64,000 bases of DNA from Photobacterium sp. JCM 19050 (GTDB lineage: Bacteria; Pseudomonadota; Gammaproteobacteria; Enterobacterales; Vibrionaceae): assembly GCA_001310455.1 (NCBI GenBank), contig BAXG01000033.1, positions 1 to 64,000 of the forward strand. The letters are read 5' to 3'. The notes below the pieces were generated by a model. It made no database searches, had not been told where the DNA came from, and saw only the letters and a program-made list of their open reading frames with translations. This document shows positions 1 to 10,259 of the stretch, piece after piece (within the stretch, counting starts at the first letter, position 1; every line of letters starts with the position of its first letter). Position numbers and translations under genes: made by a program.

Positions 1-28
1 TACAGTTCATTCACAAGCTTCTCAGCGT

Positions 29-53
29 TCTCGCCTCTCGCCTCTCGCCTCTC
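29..53. repeat. 7-bp tandem microrepeat
   Basis: The unit TCTCGCC is repeated about 3.6 times without mismatch. It lies 140 bases upstream of the patatin gene. The first 193 bases hold no gene that I can support. No function is assigned; slipped-strand variation is possible. Confidence 0.6.
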
Positions 54-193
54 TTTCAGAATTTCAATTTTTCTGCCAATTCTTTATGTTGTTTCTTGAT
101 TCATCAGACTTACCCCTTATGCTGTCTCAGCATTTGAGAAAGTAACTGCCTAAATCCGTCCTGATAGGATGTTCTAGTTCAGGGAAACGTGTC

Positions 194-2467
194 TTGATTA
201 AACATGCCATCAAATTGCTGCCTCTTGTGGCAGTAGCTCTCTTTCTTTCTGTTTCCAGCGCTTATGCCGAGAATAATCATCGTCCGACCATTGCATTGGT
301 CCTGGGCGGTGGAGGCGCCAAAGGAGCCGCGCATGCCGGGGTGCTGAAAGCGCTTGAAGAGATGCATATACCGGTTGATTACGTGACCGGGACCAGTATG
401 GGAGCCTACATTGGGGGGCTCTATGCGACAGGGATGAGCGCTGATGAAATAAAAGTGCTGATGGATACCATGCACTGGAGCGAGGGATATCAGGATAAAG
501 TTGCCCGCGGTGACCGCCGTATTGGGGACAAGGACTTTGAGGATCGTTACAACATCCAGACGGATTTCGGTTTTGACCTGAAAGGATTCAAAACCCCGAA
601 AGGGGTGGTGCAGGGACAATCAATGGCGCGTTTGCTGCGTGAGTATACCAATAACCTTCCTTCGCTAAAGAGCTTCAACGATCTGGTGATTCCTTTCAGG
701 GCAGTAGCGACAGACATTGTGCATATGAAACCGGTGGTGATAGACCACGGCCTCCTGACCAGTGCAATGCAGGCCAGTATGTCTGTACCGGGAGCTTTAC
801 CCCCTTTTAAATGGGAAGGAATGCTACTGGTTGATGGCGGCTCGGTGAATAACCTGCCGGTTGATGTCGCCAAAGCATTGGGGGCGGACATTGTTATTGC
901 CGTAGATATCAGTACGGATTACCTGAAAGCGAATCAACTGGATTCTTACTTTGCTGTTTCCGGCCAACTGGTGAACTACCTAGTTCGGCAGAGTGCGGAA
1001 AAGCAAATGGCTTTGATGTCTCCGGAAGATATTCTCCTGAGACCCGATGTCGGTGATATGGAGACAACGGAATTTGATCGCGTTCCTGAGGCTTACGAAA
1101 AGGGCTATGAGGCGACAAAGCTCGCTTTCTCCAAACTAAAAAAACTGAGCCTGACAGCCGGTGACTACCAGCATTATGTGGAAGAAAAACAGTTGCGCAG
1201 ACGGGCACTGTACCAGCGGGAAGGTATCCAGATAGACAAAATAGTTATCCATAACAATACATCCCTGTCAGACGATGTCCTTACCAGCAGGCTAAATTTG
1301 AAAACCGGTCCTCTTGATGCCAAAAGGCTTGAAAGTGCAGTCGACAATTTGTACGCATTGGATCGTTTTGAAACCATTCGCTATCACGTAGAACCCGGTA
1401 AAGACGGCAACGAATTGGTCGTTGATGTGGATGAGAAAAGCTGGGGGCCAAACTATGTTGATTTCCGGTTTGCCATTGAGGACAACTTCGAGACGCCAAC
1501 CAACTATTCTCTCGGTGTCGGTATTATCTCAACCGGGCTCAGTGACTATGGGGCAGAGTTAAGAACCCGGCTTGAATTGGGTACAGAAAAACTCGCTTAT
1601 TCAGAGCTCTACTATCCACTTTCTGCCGATCAGCAATTTTTTGCTTCGTTTGGAGGGGGATACGCAGTGACCCAACGAATCATCACACTTTATGATGGTG
1701 TTCGCCCGCCCCCTCAAAATGGCAATTACGACGGCTTTTACTGGTTTAACAGCCGATATGAAGATTGGCAGGGGGAAGCAGCACTGGGGTGGCAACCGAA
1801 GCTTTGGGCTGAGATTAAATCCGGTATCCGCTACTTCGATGGCTCGGTAGAGGTTCCAGGCTCAAGCCTGGAGGGTACATTTACCCGCCGACAGGGATTT
1901 GTGAACCTCAAGGTTGATACACTCGACAGCCTTTACTTCCCGACACATGGGCAGTATTTCAGTGCGGAATATGGGGTTAGTGATGATGTCAGCCGTTCCT
2001 TCGGCGCAGAAGACCATGAAACCACGGAGCAGGTGGATCTCAGCTATCGCATTGCCGGATCAATAGGCAGGCACACAATATCTGCGCGGATGCAGTACGG
2101 GGAATTACTGTCTAAAGAGAGTAATTTACTGATTGGGCCTAAAGATCTTGGTGGATTCCTCAATTTGTCAGGTATTCCCAAAAACAGCATGGCCGGCAAC
2201 AATATTGCCTTTGGTTCTCTGGTATACCGCTACCGGTTGTTTGATAACGACTTTGGTCTATTCCGATCGCCGGTTTACCTGGGGACATCATTGGAATATG
2301 GAAGTGTGTGGAACAACCCAGATTACACTTTTAACGATATACCTTTTTATACGGCAGGCAGTATATTTGCTGGGATTGACTCACCGGTTGGCCCGCTGAC
2401 TTTCGCTTATGGAGCCATGGAAGGAGGCTATCATTCCTTCTATGTGATTCTGGGTGCAGATTTCTGA
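194..2467 (+). CDS. PlpD-like patatin phospholipase autotransporter (type Vd)
   Basis: A 757-residue outer-membrane protein that joins a patatin lipase to a BamA-type membrane domain. Residues 1-25 form a signal peptide ending SSAYA. The lipase has the oxyanion loop GGGGAKG (38-44), the nucleophile elbow GTSMG (Ser68) and the catalytic Asp in DGG (Asp214). A POTRA-like segment (about 340-420) and a 16-strand-type barrel ending in the terminal Phe signature ILGADF follow. The start is TTG, chosen because AGGGAA lies 6-7 bases upstream and the signal peptide begins there. By family knowledge (Pseudomonas PlpD) the lipase would be exposed on or released from the surface. It stands alone, upstream of acnB. 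Confidence 0.87.
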   Translation: MIKHAIKLLPLVAVALFLSVSSAYAENNHRPTIALVLGGGGAKGAAHAGVLKALEEMHIPVDYVTGTSMGAYIGGLYATGMSADEIKVLMDTMHWSEGYQDKVARGDRRIGDKDFEDRYNIQTDFGFDLKGFKTPKGVVQGQSMARLLREYTNNLPSLKSFNDLVIPFRAVATDIVHMKPVVIDHGLLTSAMQASMSVPGALPPFKWEGMLLVDGGSVNNLPVDVAKALGADIVIAVDISTDYLKANQLDSYFAVSGQLVNYLVRQSAEKQMALMSPEDILLRPDVGDMETTEFDRVPEAYEKGYEATKLAFSKLKKLSLTAGDYQHYVEEKQLRRRALYQREGIQIDKIVIHNNTSLSDDVLTSRLNLKTGPLDAKRLESAVDNLYALDRFETIRYHVEPGKDGNELVVDVDEKSWGPNYVDFRFAIEDNFETPTNYSLGVGIISTGLSDYGAELRTRLELGTEKLAYSELYYPLSADQQFFASFGGGYAVTQRIITLYDGVRPPPQNGNYDGFYWFNSRYEDWQGEAALGWQPKLWAEIKSGIRYFDGSVEVPGSSLEGTFTRRQGFVNLKVDTLDSLYFPTHGQYFSAEYGVSDDVSRSFGAEDHETTEQVDLSYRIAGSIGRHTISARMQYGELLSKESNLLIGPKDLGGFLNLSGIPKNSMAGNNIAFGSLVYRYRLFDNDFGLFRSPVYLGTSLEYGSVWNNPDYTFNDIPFYTAGSIFAGIDSPVGPLTFAYGAMEGGYHSFYVILGADF

Positions 2468-2680
2468 TTTATTGGCCTTTAGTCAAATGTTTTGAAAGCT
2501 GTGCAGATTTTAATTTTTAGTTAAAAGTGCTATGCTGCTGCCGCGGTTACGATTTCGCCATCTTATGCCCGACCTCGGCAGCGCCCTACACGTCAATCTG
2601 ACCTATACAGCCTTCGCCGAAATTTGTGAGCAGCAGGAAGCAATCTACCGAGTGACCGATTAACAGTCATTTCCAAGGAT

Positions 2681-2701
2681 GTTCAGCCGCGACGGCTGAA
2701 C
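2681..2701 (+). promoter_or_regulatory. Hairpin in the acnB leader
   Basis: A perfect inverted repeat of 9 bp (GTTCAGCCG / CGGCTGAAC) around a 3-base loop. It ends about 11 bases before the acnB ribosome binding site GAGGAAA. No T-run follows, so it is not a terminator. It could control translation or stability of the acnB messenger. The rest of the 254-base gap upstream shows no gene. Confidence 0.55.
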
Positions 2702-2721
2702 CGTGAAAAGAGGAAATAGTC

Positions 2722-5317
2722 GTGCTTGAAGCCTACCGTAAACACGTCGAAGAACGTGCTGCCCAAGGAATTGTCCCTAAACCACTGGATGCAGATCAGA
2801 CTGCAGGCCTGGTTGAATTACTCAAGAACCCGCCTGCCGGTGAGGAAACTGTACTGCTGGATCTGCTGGAAAACAGAATCCCACCAGGTGTTGATGAAGC
2901 CGCATACGTAAAAGCCGGATTTCTTGCAGCCGTAGCTCGCAGAGAAACATCATCACCGCTGGTCAACAAAGAAAAAGCCGTTGAATTGCTGGGTACCATG
3001 CAGGGTGGTTACAACATTGAACCGCTGATTCAACTGCTGGAAGATGACACCCTTGCGCCTCTTTCTGCAACAGCCCTTTCCCATACCCTCCTGATGTTCG
3101 ATGCTTTCTACGATGTCGAAGAAAAAGCGAAAGCAGGGAACCAGTACGCCAAGCAGGTGATGCAATCCTGGGCGGATGCTGAGTGGTTCAAAGCGAAGAA
3201 AGCGCTGCCAGAAAAGATTACCGTTACCGTGTTCAAAGTAACCGGTGAAACCAATACTGATGACCTGTCTCCTGCACCGGATGCCTGGTCGCGCCCTGAT
3301 ATCCCTCTGCATGCGCTGGCAATGCTGAAAAACCCGCGTGATGGCATTGAGCCGGATCAAGCCGGTGTGGTTGGCCCGATCAAGCAAATCGAAGCACTGC
3401 AGGAAAAAGGATTCCCACTGGCTTATGTTGGTGATGTTGTCGGTACCGGTTCTTCCCGGAAGTCAGCAACTAACTCTGTGCTGTGGTTTATGGGGGATGA
3501 CCTGCCGGGTGTCCCTAACAAGAAAGGCGGTGGTGTGTGCCTGGGTGGCAAGATTGCCCTATTTTCTTTAACACCATGGAAGATGCCGGTGCACTGCCGA
3601 TTGAAGTGGATGTCAGCAAGTTAGGTATGGGTGATGTGATCGACATCTTCCCGTACAAAGGCAAAGTGACGAACCACGATTCTGGCGAAGTCCTGGCTGA
3701 GTTCAAGCTCAAAACCGATGTACTGATTGATGAAGTCCGTGCCGGTGGCCGTATTCCGCTTATTATTGGTCGTGGCCTGACTGACCGTGCTCGTGAAGCG
3801 CTCGGCTTGAGCCCGTCTGAAGAATTCCGCCGTCCGCAGCCGGTTGCCGATTCCGGTAAAGGCTTTACGCTGGCACAGAAGATGGTGGGTAAGGCGTGCG
3901 GTGTTGAAGGTATTCGCCCGGGCACTTACTGTGAGCCTAAGATGACCACGGTAGGTTCCCAGGATACCACCGGCCCGATGACCCGTGATGAGCTGAAAGA
4001 CCTCGCCTGTCTTGGCTTCTCGGCTGATCTGGTTATGCAGTCGTTCTGTCACACCTCTGCATATCCAAAGCCGGTAGATGTGCAAACTCACCACACACTG
4101 CCTGATTTCATCATGAACCGTGCCGGCGTTGCACTTCGCCCGGGTGACGGTGTTATCCACTCATGCTGAACCGCATGCTGTTGCCGGATACTGTTGGTAC
4201 TGGCGGTGACTCCCATACCCGTTTCCCTCTGGGCATTTCGTTCCCAGCCGGTTCAGGTCTGGTTGCTTTTGCTGCTGCTACGGGCGTTATGCCTCTGGAT
4301 ATGCCTGAGTCTGTGCTGGTTCGTTTCAAGGGTGAAATGCAACCGGGTATCACCCTGCGTGACCTGGTGCATGCCATCCCTTACTACGCGATTCAGCAAG
4401 GTCTGCTGACTGTCGAGAAGGCGGGCAAGATTAACGCATTCTCAGGCCGAATCCTCGAGATTGAAGGCCTGAACAACCTGACTGTAGAGCAGGCATTTGA
4501 GCTGTCTGATGCTTCGGCTGAGCGTTCAGCTGCCGGCTGTACCATTAAGCTGTCACCTGAGTCGATTGCTGAATACCTGCAATCAAACATCGTGATGCTG
4601 AAGTGGATGATCTCTGAAGGTTATGGTGACCGCCGTACCATCGAGCGTCGTATCGCAGGTATGGAAGCGTGGCTGGCAAATCCTGAACTCATGGAAGCGG
4701 ATGCCGATGCTGAATATGCAGAGGTGATCGAAATCGATCTGGCCGATGTGAAAGAACCTATCCTGTGTGCGCCGAACGATCCGGACGATGCGCGCCTGCT
4801 GTCTGACGTTGCCGGCGACAAGGTGGATGAAGTCTTTATCGGAAGCTGTATGACCAACATTGGCCATTTCCGCGCTGCCGGTAAGCTGCTCGATAAATTC
4901 GGTGGTTCCCTGAGCACTCGCATGTGGGTTGCTCCGCCGACCAAGATGGACCGTGACCAGCTGACTGAAGAAGGTTATTACGGAATTTACGGTCGTGCCG
5001 GTGTTCGTATCGAGACCCCGGGATGTTCACTCTGTATGGGTAACCAGGCCCGAGTTGCTGATAAGGCAACCGTACTGTCTACCTCTACCCGTAACTTCCC
5101 TAACCGTCTGGGTACGGGGGCGAATGTGTACCTGTCTTCAGCCGAGCTGGCTGCAGTTGGTGCGATTCTTGGTCGTATCCCGTCAGTTGAGGAGTACCAG
5201 GAGTACGCCAAGCAGATCAATGCGACAGCGGCGGATACCTACCGTTACCTGAACTTCCACCTGATGGGTCAGTACACCAAGAAGGCGGAAGAGGTCATTA
5301 TCCAGCAAGCGGTTTAA
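2722..5317 (+). CDS. acnB: Aconitate hydratase B, two frameshifts as read
   Basis: The TCA-cycle enzyme that isomerises citrate to isocitrate through a [4Fe-4S] cluster. It also acts on 2-methylisocitrate, and the apo form binds RNA. GTG start with GAGGAAA upstream; the N-terminus [16 protein letters not shown] matches the family. The repaired length is 865 residues, the usual size. The frame breaks near 3558, where GCCCT should be GCCCCT (GGKIAPIFFNT), and near 4165, where CATGCTG should be CATGGCTG (IHSWLNRML). Both are one-base losses in runs, and the protein continues in the next frame each time. A strong terminator follows. An internal start is not needed. Sequencing error is the best explanation. 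Confidence 0.95.
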
Positions 5318-5332
5318 TCCAAGCTGGAATCG

Positions 5333-5364
5333 AAAGAAGCGGCCATGTGCCGCTTCTTTTTTTA
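5333..5364 (+). terminator. Rho-independent terminator of acnB
   Basis: GAAGCGGC / GCCGCTTC stem with a short loop, followed by eight Ts. It lies 15 bases past the acnB stop. Confidence 0.9.
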
Positions 5365-5385
5365 CATCCTTGAAGAGCTTTCCTA

Positions 5386-6527
5386 TCCGATATGCCCCGC
5401 CACTTTCATTAACCGAGCAATATTTTCCGCTGTCCTTTCCAGATTTCTAGCTCCGTGTTCCAGAGCATCATCAAGAGACATGACTCTCGGTGTAATACTG
5501 AATACCGCATCAATACCGTAGTCGCTGACAATCTGGCTGTCATCCGATACCGCGCCGGCAATACCGATTACCGGAAGCCCGTGGACTTTTGCTGCCTTTG
5601 CCACGCCAATCGGTGTTTTGCCGTGAATGGTCTGGCTGTCGATTCTGCTTCCCCAGTGACAACCAAGTCGGCGTCGGCAAGGTAGTGGTGGAGACAAACG
5701 GTGTCGATGACAATTTCGATACCCGGTCTCAGGTTGCCATTGCATATACCGGCAAGCGAAGCCCCCAATCCACCGGCAGCACCGGCACCGGGGAGTGTGG
5801 CGATATCTCGATTCAGGCAACCTTTTACTATCGCCGCATAGTGACTGAGGTTTGCGTCCAGCTCGGTGACCATCTCTTTGGTGGCGCCTTTTTGCGGGCC
5901 GAAAACTGCTGATGCACCCTCAGGCCCACACAGCGGGTTGTCGACATCGCAGGCAACATCAATCTGTACACTTTTGATGCGCGGATCCAGATCGGAAAGA
6001 TCGAGCGTATTAAGTTTGCCTAAAGCTCCTCCGCCAGGGCTCAGTTCAATTCCCGCACCATCAAGCAACCTTGCACCGAGAGCAGATAACATGCCGGTAC
6101 CGCCATCATTGGTCGCACTTCCACCCAGACCAATAATGATATGGCTGACCCCTTTGTCCAATGCCGCAAGGATAAGCTCCCCAGTCCCGTAACTTGATGT
6201 CAGCAGAGGGTTTCGTTGTTCTATTGGAACCAGATGGAGGCCGGATGCGGCAGCCATCTCAATGACTGCCGTCTGCCCGTCTCCGCTGATCCCGAAGAAA
6301 GCCTCGACCTGCTCACCCAAAGGGCCGGTCACAGTGATTGGGACAATCGATCCTCCCAGCGCATCGACCATGCTCTGCACTGTACCCTCACCGCCATCAG
6401 CCATAGGGATTCGGGTGTATTTCGCATCCGGTATAATACGACGGAATCCCGCTTCGATGGCCTCTGCAGCATCGCTGGCACTCAGGCTTTCTTTAAATGA
6501 GTCCGGGCAGATAACGATATGGGTCAT
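5386..6527 (-). CDS. Glycerate kinase (GarK/GlxK family), one frameshift as read
   Basis: Phosphorylates D-glycerate to 2-phosphoglycerate (or 3-phosphoglycerate in some members), feeding sugar-acid breakdown into glycolysis. The N-terminus (VICPDSFKESLSA) and the GLGGSATNDGGTGM motif are diagnostic. The ATG has AAGGAG upstream. The frame is lost near 5648, where one C (plus strand) is missing so that VTGEGRIDSQT reads VTGEAEST; the C-terminal part GKTPIGVAKAAK...RLMKVAGHIG continues in the other frame. Repaired length is about 380 residues, as in the family. It lies downstream of a CdaR-type regulator on the same strand, as expected for a glycerate/glucarate unit. Which paralogue it is cannot be decided. 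Confidence 0.9.
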
Positions 6528-6670
6528 AGAATGGCTCCTTCAAAGGAAATTTTTCAACAGCAACAGGCTGCCATACGAATCTCATTGTTAGCGATTCACT
6601 GGGATTTTGATATGTGGCATTGAACAAAAATGAGGAGAGAAAAAGCCTCTTTTTTGTCTTTCTGAACAAT

Positions 6671-7780
6671 TTAATTTGACGGGGTTGCCAGTATCACGCA
6701 GCCGTACAGAAGGGCCCGATGCTGGAAGTTTGCCAAATTGAGCTGGCAAATTTCCTCAACCCGGTTGAGTCGATAGCGCAAACTGTTGGGGTGAATGGCA
6801 AGCTGATTCGCGGCCAACTCGCTGTTGCAGTCATTGGAGAACCAGATCATGACCGTAGCCAGAAGATCCGGGCCTCTTTCGCGCAGTTGGCTAAGTATCC
6901 GGTTCACTTCCCGTTGCTGCCAATCTGAATTCGTACTCAGCAGAAGCGATGCCAGCTGCAAGTTTTCATAGTGATAGATCTTGCTATCGAGGTTCAGTTT
7001 AAGGCCGGCAGCGAGCGCTCCCTGAGCCGCCGAAAAAAGATCTGGTATCGCACAGTGGCCTGCCGGACTGTAGGCAATATGAATGGTCTTGTCGGTGAGT
7101 AACAGTTTTTCCAACGCCCGTTGCTGCTGCTCCCATCGTGCTGATAGCGCGGAGGGTGTTTTTCCTGAAAGAGGCAGAGCGATGATAAGTGTTTGCGGGT
7201 CAAGGCGGGCAGACAACCAATCACCGGGCTGACGTTCCAGTTTATCAAGTAACAACGTTGGATCGCTGGTGGCACCAAGCCGGCACAGTGCAATCCCCTG
7301 GGGTTGGTTGATGTCCTTTTTAAGGCGCACGGCCAGGGCTTTCAGGTGATCAGGATCTGCCGACGCATCAATCCACTGAAGCAACAATTCCTGCCGGTTC
7401 TGTAGGTTCCAGCTGACTTTTTCAAGCAGATAGGCGTGCTCCACTGTCATTTCCGCGGCCATTCGAACCAGCTCTCCGTACTGGCGTATATCTTCCGGTT
7501 CGCCGGAGATCCCAACGATGCCGATAACCTCATTCTGGAAAAAAATCGGCAGGTTCACACCCGGCTTCACCCCACGCATCTCCCGGGACATTACCTCAGT
7601 AATTTCCACTGTTCGTCCGGCAGACAGAGCAACAACCGCACCTTCGTGTTTTTGTTGCAAACGTGCCGGGTGGCTGGATGCAATAATGTACCCGGCGCTA
7701 TCCATCACATTGACGGCGTAATGAATGATTTTTTGTGCCCGCGATACAATCTGTTGGGCCAATTGGGTGTCTATCTGCAT
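6671..7780 (-). CDS. cdaR: CdaR-type sugar-diacid transcriptional regulator
   Basis: A 369-residue regulator with an N-terminal diacid-recognition domain (about 1-135, INLP-like motif VNLPIFFQNEVIGIVGI) and a C-terminal PucR-type helix-turn-helix (about 300-360, AIHPNSLRYRLNRVEEI). In E. coli CdaR activates glucarate, galactarate and glycerate genes. Here the only obvious target is the glycerate kinase 143 bases downstream on the same strand. No transporter or dehydratase for these acids is in the window. The pair sits between acnB and yacL, which are adjacent in E. coli, so it may be an insertion into an older neighbourhood. Confidence 0.87.
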   Translation of the reverse strand: MQIDTQLAQQIVSRAQKIIHYAVNVMDSAGYIIASSHPARLQQKHEGAVVALSAGRTVEITEVMSREMRGVKPGVNLPIFFQNEVIGIVGISGEPEDIRQYGELVRMAAEMTVEHAYLLEKVSWNLQNRQELLLQWIDASADPDHLKALAVRLKKDINQPQGIALCRLGATSDPTLLLDKLERQPGDWLSARLDPQTLIIALPLSGKTPSALSARWEQQQRALEKLLLTDKTIHIAYSPAGHCAIPDLFSAAQGALAAGLKLNLDSKIYHYENLQLASLLLSTNSDWQQREVNRILSQLRERGPDLLATVMIWFSNDCNSELAANQLAIHPNSLRYRLNRVEEICQLNLANFQHRALLYGCVILATPSN

Positions 7781-7956
7781 GAAAAGGGCAATTTCCAGAG
7801 TTCCTGTCAGATAGAGGTGTAATGCATGTGGGGCAATCCGTAAACCCCGGACTTGGAAGAGTTTGCGCCAGTAAAAAACTTTATTGCCCGCAGGCTTGCA
7901 AATCCGAACCGGAGTCGCAAAATGGCGCCCGGTATCAAAGACCGGCAGGAGGATGC

Positions 7957-8325
7957 GTGGACTACGAATTTCGCCGTAATAATTTAGATGACAGCTACCG
8001 GGCCCAGTTTTCCATGGGGCATGAAGCGTTGGGGCGGTGGCTGACAGATGAAGTTGGCCGGGATAAAGAGAAAATCCAGCGCGTGTTGGAAAAGCTCCAA
8101 GAAATGAAAGATCAGGTTACGGAATGGCGCCTGGTAGGCGAGGAACTGACATTGGTTCTGAGTGATAATGAGGCGCTGGTTCAGGACAACAGGCTGTTTT
8201 CTGAGGGTGATGATGAGCTTGAAGACGACATGCACTATTACGATGAAGAAAATGTTGCACTGTGCGGTTTCGAAGATCTTGCTGAAGTGCTGGAGGCATG
8301 GCTGGCCTTCTTGTCCAAATACTGA
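7957..8325 (+). CDS. yacL: YacL family protein (UPF0231)
   Basis: A small acidic protein of 122 residues with no known biochemical function. The reading frame is open upstream to 7822, but the true start is the GTG at 7957: AGGAGG lies just before it and the translated MDYEFRRN matches the YacL N-terminus. The motifs SMGHE, MHYYDEEN and LCGFEDL are typical. It follows acnB in E. coli too; here the glycerate kinase pair intervenes. A terminator follows. Confidence 0.85.
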   Translation: MDYEFRRNNLDDSYRAQFSMGHEALGRWLTDEVGRDKEKIQRVLEKLQEMKDQVTEWRLVGEELTLVLSDNEALVQDNRLFSEGDDELEDDMHYYDEENVALCGFEDLAEVLEAWLAFLSKY

Positions 8326-8370
8326 CCCTCAGCTCACGTTGCACTGAATTCGCCCAATCCCCGAAGAAGC

Positions 8371-8400
8371 GGCGCACCATGATGGTGCGCTGTTTTTGTT
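8371..8400 (+). terminator. Terminator after yacL
   Basis: GCGCACCAT / ATGGTGCGC hairpin followed by TGTTTTTGTTTG. Confidence 0.8.
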
Positions 8401-8450
8401 TGTTTTCTTGCTAATAAATTAAATTATTGAAATGTAAAGTAAAATATTTT

Positions 8451-8466
8451 TGGCACAGAGCTTGTA
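8451..8466 (+). promoter_or_regulatory. Sigma-54 promoter of glnK-amtB
   Basis: TGGCAC-N5-TTGTA. The GG element and the -12 G are separated by ten bases, as required for RpoN. The -12 element is GT, where GC is usual. It lies about 50 bases before glnK, a classic NtrC/RpoN target. Confidence 0.72.
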
Positions 8467-8496
8467 ATGGTAGAGGTGTAGGTAATTTGAGGCTAA

Positions 8497-8853
<357 letters not shown>

Positions 8854-8874
8854 CTTTCACAAGGAGCCGTGACT

Positions 8875-10103
8875 ATGGAACTGACAACAACAGTAACAGA
8901 ACTCAGGTATGCCCTGGACACTTTTTTCTTCCTTATTTCAGGGGCGTTGGTTATGTGGATGGCGGCCGGGTTCGCCATGCTCGAAGCGGGTTTGGTCCGC
9001 TCAAAGAACACCACTGAAATACTAACCAAAAACATTTGCCTTTATGCCATCGCCTGTACCATGTACCTGCTGATTGGCTACAACATCATGTACGTTGATA
9101 ACGGTGAGGGCGGATGGCTGCCATCAATTGGTGCACTGATCGGCACTCAAGGGGAAGGTGCTGACCACTCGCTGGAATCAGACTTCTTCTTCCAGGTGGT
9201 ATTTGTAGCAACGGCGATGTCGGTGGTATCCGGTGCCGTGGCTGAGCGTATGAAGCTGTGGGCTTTCCTTGTTTTCTCTGTCGTACTGACCGGCTTTATC
9301 TATCCGGTAGAAGGTTACTGGACCTGGGGTGGCGGTTTCCTGTCGGAAGCAGGATTCAGTGACTTTGCCGGCTCTGGTATTGTGCATATGGCGGGTGCTG
9401 CAGCTGCTCTGGCGGGGGTTCTTCTCCTTGGCGCACGTAAAGGCAAGTACGGCAAAAATGGTGCAATTTACCCAATTCCGGGCTCAAACATGCCGTTGGC
9501 AACGCTGGTACTTTCATTCTGTGGTTCGGTTGGTTCGGATTCAACGGTGGCTCACAGCTGATGGTTTCAGACTTTGAAAACGCAACTGCTGTCGGCCAGA
9601 TTTTCCTCAACACCAATGCAGCAGCGGCGGCAGGTGCGATTGCTGCGCTGGGTATCTGTAAAACGACCTGGGGCAAAGCTGACCTGACCATGGTACTTAA
9701 CGGAGCTCTTGCTGGTCTGGTTGCGATTACTGCTGATCCGCTGTCACCAACTCCGGTATCTGCGCTGATTATTGGCCTCATTGCCGGTGCGCTGGTGGTG
9801 TTCAGTATCGTTGCACTGGATAAGGTCAAGATTGATGACCCTGTAGGTGCCATCTCTGTACACGGTGTGTGTGGTTTATTTGGCCTGATGGTTGTGCCTT
9901 TCAGCAATGCAGATGCAAGCTTCGGTTCCCAGCTGTTTGGTGCGGTAGTTATCTTTGCCTGGGTCTTTGTAAGCAGCCTGATTGTGTGGGGTATCCTCAA
10001 GGCGACGATGGGTATCCGTGTCAGCGAAGAAGAAGAGATGGCTGGAATGGACCTTCACGACTGTGGTGTTGATGCTTATCCGGAATTTGTCAGCCTGAAG
10101 TAA
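8875..10103 (+). CDS. amtB: Ammonium channel AmtB, one frameshift as read
   Basis: Inner-membrane trimeric ammonia/ammonium channel with 11 membrane helices. I prefer the ATG at 8875, eight bases after AAGGAG, over the GTG at 8869, which is too close. The frame breaks near 9508: CTGGTACT should be CTGGGTACT, giving LGTFILWFGWFGFNGGSQ, a signature stretch of the family; one G is lost from a run of three. The rest (VSDFENATAVGQ onward) is intact. Repaired length is 409 residues. Co-transcribed with glnK. Confidence 0.94.
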
Positions 10104-10142
10104 AGCCTGTCACATTCATTATCCCGGTTACACTCTGATACA

Positions 10143-10173
10143 AACCCCGTGAGACATTCGCGGGGTTTTTTAT
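10143..10173 (+). terminator. Terminator of glnK-amtB
   Basis: ACCCCG / CGGGGT hairpin followed by six Ts. Confidence 0.85.
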
Positions 10174-10219
10174 TTTCATGATCTTGCGCTGCAGATGGTG
10201 ATGGGTATACTAACGAAAG

Positions 10220-10234
10220 TGATAAACATTATCA
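10220..10234. promoter_or_regulatory. Fur box upstream of fbpA
   Basis: TGATAAA-C-ATTATCA matches the 7-1-7 Fur consensus TGATAAT-N-ATTATCA with one mismatch. It lies 26 bases before the fbpA start, so iron-bound Fur should repress fbpABC. Confidence 0.85.
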
Positions 10235-10259
10235 TTTCATTTCGTAACAGGGATTAACA

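Noticed and set aside
3537..5317. Three separate aconitase fragments as three genes
   Set aside because: They join without gaps into one AcnB of normal length once single bases are restored at two homopolymers.
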